Positions 1 to 6,664 of a DNA stretch of 17,037 bases are shown here, in pieces. Positions within the stretch are counted from its first letter, which is position 1. The number at the start of each line of letters is the position of its first letter. The stretch covers positions 1 to 17,037 of the forward strand of contig CAJWZG010000033.1 in the NCBI GenBank assembly GCA_913049565.1, given 5' to 3'. Made by a program: the position numbers and the translations under genes. The notes under the pieces were generated by a model that was not told the DNA's origin, did no database searches, and worked only from the letters and a program-made list of their open reading frames with translations. This DNA is from an uncultured Gammaproteobacteria bacterium. Lineage in GTDB: Bacteria; Pseudomonadota; Gammaproteobacteria; Pseudomonadales; Azotimanducaceae_A.

Positions 1-176
1 GCGAAGAGCTCGAAGACCTCAGTCTGCGGGTAGCCGAGCGACGAGGCGTTTCCCATCTCCTCCCACTGCGAGCGACGCGCCCCCTTCGCGCCGAGTTCCG
101 ACTCGACGTCGAAGGAGTGGTTGTTGCCCAGGTAGACCTGCGCGCACAGCAGCGTCGAGACCGGCTTGAGGCATTT
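1..176 (-). other. GC-rich coding-like fragment, probably from another genome or a chimeric contig end
   Basis: Read on the minus strand, the frame from about base 176 down to base 3 has no stop over 57 codons, and 53 of the 57 codons end in G or C. I count about 66% GC in bases 1-180, against about 48% in the next 60. The peptide looks like ordinary protein, with stretches such as CAQVYLGNNHSFDVESELG and GNASSLGYPQTEVFELF, but I do not recognise the family. Such a third-position bias is typical of a gene from a high-GC genome and is unlike the other genes here, whose third positions are mixed. The bias fades around 165-180, which may be a junction. The plus strand is also open here, but its codons look like the antisense shadow. 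The likeliest explanations are an assembly chimera or a transferred fragment. Confidence 0.45.
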
Positions 177-707
177 GGCGAAATGCTCAGTTACCTGCAG
201 GACGTCTCTACCCCTTCGAGAGTTGTTCCTGTGTTTACCGGCCGCTGGTGGGCTTTCTCCATGCAGGACAGGTTTGATCGCTACGGCATTGATGTTAGCC
301 GCTTAGAGGCCGACAGTGATGCGTTGTGCAATGAAGCGGTTGATATGTTGGCGCAGGTTGCTGATCAGGATTTAGCCTTGTCTTTGCGCAACCTGTTAAT
401 GCAGTCAGGTCGCAGAACCTTGAATGCGGTTGAACAAACAATTTCCGGTATGCCGGCACGCTGGACGGTATTTTGGCAGCCGTCGGAGAAAAACCCTGGC
501 GGTGATTTTGGCGATTATGGGGCTGCGGGAAATAACTTTGGCAATCGGGTGGATTTTCGCTGCGCGACTGCTGAAGATCCCAGAATGCGTTGTTTGCTGT
601 TGCAAGGAGACCCTTTGTACCAAGAGTTTGCCTACACACGGCATCGTGACGCGCTGCGCACAACAATGCTAGCCATGTTAATAGTGCAGCAGCAGGTGGA
701 GTTTTGA
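117..707 (+). CDS. Unrecognised protein, 5' end uncertain
   Basis: I do not recognise this family. The GTG at 117 gives 196 residues, but the frame stays open to the left edge, so the gene may be 5'-partial. If bases 1-176 are foreign, the native part starts near codon 20, and the ATG at 183 is the first internal Met. The native-looking part is soluble and mixed, with no signal peptide or membrane segment. It includes a WWAF segment near residue 44, a helical Leu/Ala-rich middle, a Gly/Asn/Asp-rich stretch (GGDFGDYGAAGNNFGNR) around residues 128-144 and a C-terminal hydrophobic helix ending in QQQVEF. The stop overlaps a possible TTG start of the next gene (TTGA), and the ribosome site of that gene lies inside this one, so the two are probably co-transcribed and perhaps functionally linked to the flavin monooxygenase. 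Confidence 0.6.
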   Translation: MVVAQVDLRAQQRRDRLEAFGEMLSYLQDVSTPSRVVPVFTGRWWAFSMQDRFDRYGIDVSRLEADSDALCNEAVDMLAQVADQDLALSLRNLLMQSGRRTLNAVEQTISGMPARWTVFWQPSEKNPGGDFGDYGAAGNNFGNRVDFRCATAEDPRMRCLLLQGDPLYQEFAYTRHRDALRTTMLAMLIVQQQVEF

Positions 708-709
708 GA

Positions 710-1636
710 TTGCATCTGGGTATCACGCCTTGGCAGCTTAGCGCCCCGACGGCTGCCAGTATTGGCGAGCAGGCAAAGTTCTCAGAGTCACTGGGCTACG
801 AATCATTTTGGCTGCCGGAAAATCACTTTGGCGACGGCGCGTTGCCAGACCCGCTTATGTTGTTAGCCAGCGCCGCAACGACAACCCAAACAATAAAACT
901 TGCAACAACATCTTATCTGCTCACCCTGCGGAATCCGCTGCAGGCTGCTGAACAGGTGGCAGTACTGGATCAACTCAGTGGTGGTCGGGTGCTGCTAGGT
1001 GTTGGTCGAGGTTATGCTCCTGAAATGTTGCGTGCGTTTCATGTGCCCGTGGCCGAGAAGCGCCGTATTTTTGCGTGGACTCTGGGCCTGATGAAGGATG
1101 CTTGGTCAGGAAAGGCGATTTCGTTAGATGGAGATGCCGAAAATGCTGTAAGTGTATTTCCTCGTCCAATACAGCAACCCTATCCACCGATTTGGGTCGC
1201 AGCCTTTGGGCCCAAGGCCTTGGCACAAGCCGGTCGAATGGGCTTGCCGTATTTGTCCTCGCCTATGGAAAGTTTGGCAACGCTGACAGATAACTATGCC
1301 AAGCATCAACAGGCCTCAGCAGAAGAAGGCGTGACGCCTGCTGCGATTATTCCTCTGATGAGAACTGTCTTTGTGAGTAACGACCCGTCGCAGGTGTCCG
1401 CGCTTCGAGACCGCCTTGCGGACGAAGTGGAGAACTCTCGCCTACGAGCAGGCGAGACCATTGATGATTGGACATTGATTGGCGATCCCGAATTCGTGAA
1501 GGATGGAATTCAGCGATATCAGGAAACGTTGGGTATGACTCACCTGGTAGCGACGCGGCTCCGCATACCCGGTGTGGCAGAGTCGACTTTGCGGGAGAGC
1601 GTTTCTTTGCTGGCACGCACCATCGCGACGCGCTGA
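710..1636 (+). CDS. LLM-class (luciferase-like) flavin-dependent oxidoreductase
   Basis: This is a bacterial-luciferase-superfamily TIM-barrel enzyme of about 308 residues, the usual length. Members use reduced FMN or F420 to oxygenate or oxidise small substrates in the cytoplasm. Visible family features are the N-terminal LGYESFWLPENHFG region, the SAATTTQTIKLATTSYLLTLRNPL strand-helix block (read in two parts, around residues 60-85), LDQLSGGRVLLGVGRGY near residue 93, which forms the phosphate-binding side of the flavin site, and PPIWVAAFGPKALAQAGRMG near 160. AGGTGGAG at 694-701 sits 8 bases before the TTG at 710 but only 2 before the TTG at 704, so I prefer 710. The gene is coupled to the upstream unknown gene and followed after 89 bases by a hydroxyacid dehydrogenase. 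The substrate cannot be read from the sequence. In a non-actinobacterial genome FMN is the likelier cofactor. Confidence 0.9.
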   Translation: MHLGITPWQLSAPTAASIGEQAKFSESLGYESFWLPENHFGDGALPDPLMLLASAATTTQTIKLATTSYLLTLRNPLQAAEQVAVLDQLSGGRVLLGVGRGYAPEMLRAFHVPVAEKRRIFAWTLGLMKDAWSGKAISLDGDAENAVSVFPRPIQQPYPPIWVAAFGPKALAQAGRMGLPYLSSPMESLATLTDNYAKHQQASAEEGVTPAAIIPLMRTVFVSNDPSQVSALRDRLADEVENSRLRAGETIDDWTLIGDPEFVKDGIQRYQETLGMTHLVATRLRIPGVAESTLRESVSLLARTIATR

Positions 1637-1725
1637 GCGAGTCAAATACAGCGTCGAAAAAACAGTGCTGAAAACGTAACATCGTGGGTCGTGTTGCACG
1701 ACGCAGATTATTGAAGGGGAGCGAG

Positions 1726-2733
1726 ATGAGTTATAGAGTTTTGTGGCCGGCCATGCGCTGGCCTGATGGTCGGCATATAGAAGAATCGAGTGTGGCCGGA
1801 CACAGCGCGGAGTTCAGTGAACGCTATACCGATGTTACAGAAGAGCAGTGGGCCAACTGTGATGCAGTGGTCAGCGTGAATGACATTCCTGAGGAGTACC
1901 GCCAGAAAATGACCAAGTGCCGGATCTTCGTCACCCCCAAGGTGGGTTTTGACAATATCGACGGCAAAGCTTGGGCAGCAATGGGCATCCCCTTATGCAA
2001 TGTCCCCGACTACGGCACACAAGAGGTAGCCGATCATGCAATGGCTCTAATGCTTTCGCTTATGAAGGGTATTACCTTTCACACGCGAGAGCTGAAACAA
2101 GACCCACGGGGGCTGTGGCGTCCGGCGTTAAACCCGTTTGGTAAACGCCTATCGGCCTGCACTTTTGGTGTAGTCGGTCTTGGGCGTATTGGTACCGCTG
2201 CGGTACTGCGTGCCAAAGCGTTCGGTATGGATGTTGTGATGTATGACCCGTATCGTGAGAACGGTGCGGAACTGGCGGTAGGTATTCGACGAGTGCATTC
2301 GTTAGAAGAACTGTTTGGTCAGTGTGATGTCGTTAGCTTGCACCTGCCGCTGTCTTCGGCCACTGAGAAACTCATCAATGCTGAAGTGCTGTCGCACTCA
2401 AAACCTGGCCTGATTCTGGTGAATACCGCTCGCGGCCCGATTATAGATCTGGACGGATTATATGAAGCCCTCAAGGCCGATCATGTGCAGGCGGTTGGGT
2501 TAGATGTGCTGCCCGAGGAGCCTGCGAACCCGGATCACCCTTTGATCAAAGCGTGGGCGGCAGATGAAGAGTGGATCGACCATCGACTATTGATCACCCC
2601 CCACTCCGCATTTTATACCCCCGAGAGTGTTCACGATATGCGCTTTAAGGGGGGGGAAGTGCTGATCAAATATCTCGACACAGGTGGTCTGGATAACTGC
2701 GTGAATGAAGAGTGGTTGGTTAATCGTCGATAA
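1726..2733 (+). CDS. D-isomer-specific 2-hydroxyacid dehydrogenase (NAD-dependent, CtBP/SerA-like)
   Basis: This 335-residue cytoplasmic enzyme should interconvert a 2-keto acid and a D-2-hydroxy acid. The Rossmann domain has GLGRIG at residues 151-156 and an acidic Asp at 174 after the second strand, pointing to NAD rather than NADP. The catalytic set is complete: Arg236 in NTARGP, Glu264/265 in VLPEEP and His293 in TPHSAF. The flanking catalytic domain carries the usual PKVGFDNID and NVPDYGTQEVADHAMALML segments. I chose the ATG at 1726 because GAAGGGGAG (1713-1721) lies just upstream. A GTG at 1684 would add 14 unlike residues. The overall look resembles proteins annotated as C-terminal-binding-protein-like dehydrogenases or phosphoglycerate dehydrogenase relatives, but there is no ACT regulatory domain, so serine biosynthesis is not implied. 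The substrate is unknown. Confidence 0.93.
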   Translation: MSYRVLWPAMRWPDGRHIEESSVAGHSAEFSERYTDVTEEQWANCDAVVSVNDIPEEYRQKMTKCRIFVTPKVGFDNIDGKAWAAMGIPLCNVPDYGTQEVADHAMALMLSLMKGITFHTRELKQDPRGLWRPALNPFGKRLSACTFGVVGLGRIGTAAVLRAKAFGMDVVMYDPYRENGAELAVGIRRVHSLEELFGQCDVVSLHLPLSSATEKLINAEVLSHSKPGLILVNTARGPIIDLDGLYEALKADHVQAVGLDVLPEEPANPDHPLIKAWAADEEWIDHRLLITPHSAFYTPESVHDMRFKGGEVLIKYLDTGGLDNCVNEEWLVNRR

Positions 2734-2767
2734 GAAAAGCGCAGTTGGCATGGCAGGAGCAAGCAAC

Positions 2768-3526
2768 ATGACGGTGACACCAGAAATTTATGAGAAGCGT
2801 CGTCAGCGGCTCTTCCTAATTCTATCCGGCATGTTCTTGGGTACCCTGGCCATGCTTAACATTCTGGGCATCAGCCGGTTTCTAGATCTCTCGTTTACTG
2901 TTTTCGGTGTTGATATACCAATGGTGGTGGCTATTGGTGTATTGCCCTACCCAGTAACCTTTATTTGCACCGATCTGATCAGTGAGCTTTACGGCGAAAA
3001 AAAGGCTCATGACATGGTTTGGATGGGCGTTCTTCTGAATGCTTGGGTTATTTTTTTATTGTGGATTGGCGGGGTGCTACCGGGCTTTGACCTTGACGCG
3101 AGTGGTAATCCGTTAGTTGATGCGGCAGGGCGCGAACCAACGTTTTTTGAGATACGCGAGTTGGCCTTCGGCGCCGTTGCCGCCTCTATGGTGGCCTATC
3201 TGGCCGCCCAGCTTTGTGATGTTCGCTTGTTTCACTTTTGGAAGCGACTGACTAACGGCAAACATCTGTGGCTGCGTAACAATGCCTCCACCATGGTGAG
3301 CCAGATCGTCGATACCACGGCCGTGATATTAGTTACACACTTCTATGCAGCCGCATTGCCCATTAAGGCTGACGAGCCTATTTGGCCGCAACTATTGGTG
3401 TTTATTGCTTCGGGCTATGTTTTCAAACTGCTGGTCGCGGCCTTGGATACCGGTCCGATTTACCTTGCTGTTCGGTATTTGCGGCCATGGTTGGGGTTAA
3501 AAGAGAACGAAGAAGCGACGGGTTAG
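2768..3526 (+). CDS. yhhQ: Queuosine precursor transporter, YhhQ/VUT family
   Basis: This inner-membrane protein of 252 residues has about six hydrophobic segments (roughly residues 12-34, 45-68, 83-105, 140-165, 190-212 and 220-245). Family hallmarks are clear: the TDLISELYG loop after the second segment, QLCDV at the end of the fourth, and the RNNASTMVSQIVDT block leading into the fifth. Members of this family, including E. coli YhhQ, import the queuosine precursors preQ0 and preQ1. The ATG at 2768 is favoured by CAGGAG at 2754-2759; upstream in-frame Met codons at 2705 and 2750 would overlap or crowd the preceding gene. It follows the hydroxyacid dehydrogenase closely and may share its transcript, though no functional tie is obvious. 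Other queuosine genes are not visible in the window. The nearby QueD homologue has a non-QueD active site. Confidence 0.92.
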   Translation: MTVTPEIYEKRRQRLFLILSGMFLGTLAMLNILGISRFLDLSFTVFGVDIPMVVAIGVLPYPVTFICTDLISELYGEKKAHDMVWMGVLLNAWVIFLLWIGGVLPGFDLDASGNPLVDAAGREPTFFEIRELAFGAVAASMVAYLAAQLCDVRLFHFWKRLTNGKHLWLRNNASTMVSQIVDTTAVILVTHFYAAALPIKADEPIWPQLLVFIASGYVFKLLVAALDTGPIYLAVRYLRPWLGLKENEEATG

Positions 3527-3593
3527 CCAGACAAGGCGCCTAGGGTGATGTTAATCCAGAGGCAAGCCGCTTAATCAGACGTAAAAAGCAGGG

Positions 3594-3955
3594 GTGAAAA
3601 GCCGGCGCAAAAGCTTTGATACGGTCACTGAGGCTGTTTTACCCATTCCTCGTCGAGATATCCCATCGTTTATTTGTCGGCTCATGCCAGCCGTCTCTTC
3701 GAGTATGCCAACTGGAGAAAGATTAGTAGGGAGCACCGGCTTGGCATCCCGCCGCTTTTGCTTTGGAGCTTCCAGCGGTATTTTTGATCGAGCCCTAGAT
3801 TCTTTGATCGTCTCAGTTTTGTGGTGACCGCGTCCTTGCTGGGTTTACTGTTCGACGGTTATAGATTGTAGCCAACGGTGTCAGCTCTCGCAGTTTTAGC
3901 AGCGGCAGTGGTCTTGGGGTTGTTAGCGACGCTAGCGTGTGACATGAAGTCTTGA
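3594..3955 (+). pseudogene. Possible decayed gene for a membrane-associated protein
   Basis: This stretch, within the 443-base gap 3527-3969, has no intact gene but one frame looks protein-like. From about 3653 it reads RYPIVYLSAHASRLFEYANW and then KISREHRLGIPPLLLWSFQR before a TGA at 3785-3787. It continues with a hydrophobic run (FVVTASLLGLLFDGYRL) to a TAG at 3869-3871, then a second hydrophobic run (SALAVLAAAVVLGLLATLA) to a TGA at 3953-3955. A plausible N-terminus lies in another frame from the GTG at 3594, so one indel near 3640-3655 plus two stops would disable the gene. I do not recognise the family. Alternatively the last 26 codons (GTG at 3878) could be a tiny one-helix membrane peptide, or all of this could be chance. 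Confidence 0.35.
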
Positions 3956-3969
3956 AGTTATATTCTGCA

Positions 3970-4473
3970 CTAACCGTAGAAAGCTTGGTGAAAGGTAAAC
4001 ACCCCTTTGGGTTGGCCGGATGCAAATAGGGTTAACTGAAAGTAGTCAGAGGATTCTTTCAAAGGGGTATGTTCGGGAGCGAGGGCAAACCCGAAGCGCG
4101 GGTAGTAGGCAGGATTGCCGACGAGAATGCAGCAAAGAGTATCCAGGGCTCGCAAATGGCCAAGGCCATGAAGGATGAGCTCGCAGCCAATACCTTGCGA
4201 TTGGTAGTCAGGATGCACGGAGATCGGCCCCAGAGCATACCAAGGCGCAATGCCATCGCTTTGCGATGCGGGCGAAAAAGAAACTTGGCCCACAATTCTT
4301 TCGCCAATGCAGGCGACAATTGACAACGCAAGGGCGCTGGCCGAGCGCAGCCGATTGACCACATCTGGTTCATCACCATCGGCATAGTCGCGATCCATGA
4401 ATGCTAAACGAGTAACCTCATAGATAGCCTGATGATCGGACGGCCGCTCTGCTCTTATCTTAAGGTCAACCAT
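3970..4473 (-). CDS. GNAT-family N-acetyltransferase (YhbS-like)
   Basis: This 167-residue cytoplasmic acetyltransferase belongs to the Gcn5-related superfamily and would move an acetyl group from acetyl-CoA to an amine. The N-terminal IRAERPSDHQAIYEVTRLAF is the usual alpha1 region. Motif A is plain: LGPISVHPDYQSQGIG (residues 81-96), with Q91-SQGIG as the pyrophosphate-binding loop. NPAYYPRFGF near residues 119-128 is typical of the YhbS/COG3153 subgroup. It is the last gene of a minus-strand operon, starting 10 bases after the stop of the SDR gene, so co-expression is very likely. The substrate is unknown. Subgroup members are often poorly characterised, and a role in the presumed pterin pathway of its neighbours is only a possibility. 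Confidence 0.9.
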   Translation of the reverse strand: MVDLKIRAERPSDHQAIYEVTRLAFMDRDYADGDEPDVVNRLRSASALALSIVACIGERIVGQVSFSPASQSDGIAPWYALGPISVHPDYQSQGIGCELILHGLGHLRALDTLCCILVGNPAYYPRFGFALAPEHTPLKESSDYFQLTLFASGQPKGVFTFHQAFYG

Positions 4474-4483
4474 GGCAGGCTCT

Positions 4484-5179
4484 CTAGCGCTCTATCTGCC
4501 CGAGGTTTGCATTGAGAATTGAGCCGTTGATCACCGGGTTTTGAGCTGCAAAAAGAAGGGAGCGGGCAATTTCTTCTGGGTGGATCAAGCGCCCGTAGGC
4601 GCTCATTTGAGCAATCTCAGGCATGACGTCGGCTGGAATGTGATCGCGCAACATTTCAGTGTCCGTGAAGCCCGGATTAATGCACGCAGTATGAACACCC
4701 CTGCCTACCAGATCTTGGCAAGTAGCCCGCATCATGCCAATGCTCGCATGCTTTGAGGTGACGTAGCTAAAGCTGCCGGGTACGGCTTTTTCACCCAATG
4801 TAGAGCCGACATAAAGAATACTGGAGCCCGCTGCCATAAACGGTAGCAAGGCACGATTTAACACAGTTGGCGCAATGAGATTTAGCTCGTAAATGTTGCG
4901 CAGATCTTCGGCGTCGGCATCTGCCGTAGTATCGTGAGCAAGGCGAGCCGCGTTGTGAATTAGGCATACTGTTTCTGCATCCGCGACAGCCGCGTTCAGC
5001 TCGCTGCCGATGGCCTCAAGGAACCCGGGGTTGGCAAGATCGCAGACGAGATTGACGACGCCTTCGATATCACAGGCACGACGCGATAGGTTAATGACCA
5101 AGTGATCGGCCTCGCTGAAGGATTGGGCTGCCGCATAACCAATCCCGGAACTTGCGCCGGTAATCACAGAACAACGCAT
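4484..5179 (-). CDS. Short-chain dehydrogenase/reductase (SDR), possibly pterin-linked
   Basis: This is a classical SDR of 231 residues. The nucleotide-binding motif is TGASSGIG at residues 7-14, followed by SRR at 32-34 after the second strand, where basic residues usually mean NADP(H). The NAA motif is at 76-78. The catalytic tetrad is complete with Asn100, Ser126, Tyr139 and Lys143 (YVTSK), and PGFTDTEM follows near 170. It lies 24 bases downstream of the PTPS-family gene and 10 upstream of the acetyltransferase, with a strong GGGGGT ribosome site before its ATG. Sepiapterin and dihydropteridine-type reductases are SDRs of similar size, so the pairing with a PTPS homologue suggests reduction of a pterin. 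That is inference from context; the sequence alone says only SDR. Confidence 0.93.
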   Translation of the reverse strand: MRCSVITGASSGIGYAAAQSFSEADHLVINLSRRACDIEGVVNLVCDLANPGFLEAIGSELNAAVADAETVCLIHNAARLAHDTTADADAEDLRNIYELNLIAPTVLNRALLPFMAAGSSILYVGSTLGEKAVPGSFSYVTSKHASIGMMRATCQDLVGRGVHTACINPGFTDTEMLRDHIPADVMPEIAQMSAYGRLIHPEEIARSLLFAAQNPVINGSILNANLGQIER

Positions 5180-5203
5180 GGATACCCCCGATAGCGAACC
5201 GCG

Positions 5204-5692
5204 TTAGTGCCGACGCGACCAATTGGCGCTGGCCCACTGACCCTCGCCTGACGCACAGCGCAATACCATGTTGTGTATATCCAGCACTTTGATCTCTTCG
5301 CGCTGCAACAAGGTTTCTAGGAGGTAGTGGGCGAGTTCCTCTACGGTCACGTTGCGAATGGGCAGCAGGGTGAGGTCGCGCGCCAGAAATGGGATCCTTT
5401 CGCCGTTAAAAATCGCGTAGGTATAGTTTTGGTCAGACTCAATCTGCAGGTGCGGCGATTGGGTCGGCATGATTACTTGTTCGTCGAGGTCATCACACAT
5501 CTGCTTCAGAGCTTTCTTGAGAATATTGTAATCGAAGGTCAGGCCGTCCTCCGCGATCGCGGCCTCAGCGTCTAAGGTGACCTGAAAGTTATGGCCGTGC
5601 AGGTTTTCTCGCTCAGTATCGCTGAACAAGGTGAAGTGGGCGGCTGCAAAGTGCAGATACTCTTTGCTGATCTCGATAGTGGTGGTTTGCAT
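5204..5692 (-). CDS. Divergent 6-pyruvoyl-tetrahydropterin synthase (PTPS/QueD superfamily), PTPS-III-like motif
   Basis: This 162-residue protein has the T-fold PTPS/QueD pattern. The zinc ligands His19 (AAAH), His32 and His34 (LHGH) are intact, and the FDY and NVTVEELAHYL segments match the family. The active site is unusual. QueD has CxxxHGH, but here the Cys is missing and the motif is ExxHGH (Glu29-Asn-Leu-His32), the form described for PTPS-III proteins that make 6-hydroxymethyl-dihydropterin for folate. The catalytic Asp-His pair reads Asp70-Glu71, and the pterin-anchoring Glu near the C-terminus appears to be Arg145. It is about 40 residues longer than E. coli QueD (121 residues), mostly from an insert at about 75-112. 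It heads the operon with an SDR and a GNAT gene. It could be a folate-pathway PTPS-III, a different pterin enzyme, or a protein that has lost catalysis. Confidence 0.88.
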   Translation of the reverse strand: MQTTTIEISKEYLHFAAAHFTLFSDTERENLHGHNFQVTLDAEAAIAEDGLTFDYNILKKALKQMCDDLDEQVIMPTQSPHLQIESDQNYTYAIFNGERIPFLARDLTLLPIRNVTVEELAHYLLETLLQREEIKVLDIHNMVLRCASGEGQWASANWSRRH

Positions 5693-5727
5693 GCAGGCAG
5701 ACTACCACCTGCAAGGGTCAAAACCCT
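5692..5727. promoter_or_regulatory. Two adjacent inverted repeats between the divergent PTPS and crotonase genes
   Basis: TGCAGG (5692-5697) pairs with CCTGCA (5708-5713) across 10 bases. AGGGT (5714-5718) pairs with ACCCT (5723-5727) across four. Both lie in the 110-base divergent intergenic region, the first touching the ATG of the minus-strand PTPS gene. They could be an operator for a dimeric regulator or hairpins in the PTPS leader. Short arms like these also occur by chance. Confidence 0.25.
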
Positions 5728-5802
5728 GTGAAGATCTGTGATGTCACCGCGTTATTGAGTCGTGTAGCCTCAAACGCTCAGTGTGGGCTTTGAGGAGAAA
5801 AA

Positions 5803-6582
5803 ATGAGTGAGTTACTATACACCGTGACGAACCATGTTGGTTTGATCACTCTCAACCGGCCAGAGGCCATGAACTCATTAACATATCAGCTTTACGCGGA
5901 TCTGGAGGATACCGTGCGTAACACTGATGCCAGGGTTTTGGTGATCACAGGTAATGGTCGTGCCTTTTGTGCTGGCGATGATATGAAACAGATACTGGCT
6001 AGCGGGCAGCCTGCGCCAACGGAGTTTCGCGACCGGGCGGCAAAAACCGGCGGTTTAACGCCAGCGGCCGATGCTCTGTTGCATACTGATATTCCAGTCA
6101 TCGCGGCGATCAACGGCCCGGCCGTAGGCTGGGGCATGGAACTTGCCCTGATGGCAGATATTCGCGTCGCATCCGAACGGGCAAAGTTTGGCGAGCTGTT
6201 TGTGGTGCGCGGGTTGTGTTGTGATGCGCCGGGCCTGGGCCGTTTGGCGCAACTGGTGGGCCGAGAAACCGCAGCTGAACTGCTGTTCACGGGCGATGTG
6301 ATTGATGCGTGCCGCGCCAAGGCCATTGGGCTAGTTGGTCACACGGTACCTCATGAGGATCTATTGCCTAAGGCTATGGAAGTCGCGAGCAAAATTGCTC
6401 GTAATCCACCCTTGGCGGTGCAAGCGTTAAAATCGGGTTTGCGCCGAACCATCGAACCCGATTGGCGCGATACCGGGCGTTGGGCCATTGAGCAAATTAC
6501 CCGACTGCGAGCTACCGAGGACTCCAAAGAGGGTGTAGCCGCTTTTCTAGAGAAACGTGAGCCGGTCTATCAGGGGCGATAG
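5803..6582 (+). CDS. Enoyl-CoA hydratase/isomerase (crotonase) family protein
   Basis: This 259-residue crotonase-fold enzyme acts on an acyl-CoA thioester. The oxyanion-hole segments are AFCAGDDM (residues 54-61) and INGPAVGWGMELAL (103-116). Aligned without gaps to rat mitochondrial enoyl-CoA hydratase, the first catalytic Glu is kept (Glu113 in GMEL), but the second is Phe133. An Asp141 lies in the GLCCDAPGLG loop, as in PaaG-type and dienoyl-CoA isomerases, where an Asp in this loop is catalytic. The protein may therefore be an isomerase or another crotonase rather than a plain hydratase. GAGGAG at 5792-5797, five bases before the ATG, fixes the start. An acyl-CoA dehydrogenase follows 82 bases downstream on the same strand, so the two probably serve one acyl-CoA breakdown route. 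Confidence 0.93.
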   Translation: MSELLYTVTNHVGLITLNRPEAMNSLTYQLYADLEDTVRNTDARVLVITGNGRAFCAGDDMKQILASGQPAPTEFRDRAAKTGGLTPAADALLHTDIPVIAAINGPAVGWGMELALMADIRVASERAKFGELFVVRGLCCDAPGLGRLAQLVGRETAAELLFTGDVIDACRAKAIGLVGHTVPHEDLLPKAMEVASKIARNPPLAVQALKSGLRRTIEPDWRDTGRWAIEQITRLRATEDSKEGVAAFLEKREPVYQGR

Positions 6583-6664
6583 ATACACTGTATTGCGCTG
6601 GCTAATCGTCTGAGTGGATACTGGCCGATGACATGCTAACCATAATATAGGAGCGGGATGCGCT

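Noticed and set aside
295..726. Long minus-strand open frame (143 codons) opposite the first plus-strand gene
   Set aside because: Its composition is Pro/Arg/Ser/Gln-rich in the way of an antisense shadow, and the plus-strand frame is better supported by coupling to the next gene.
3534..3541. AGGCGCCT palindrome after yhhQ as a terminator
   Set aside because: Eight bases with no loop and no following T-run.
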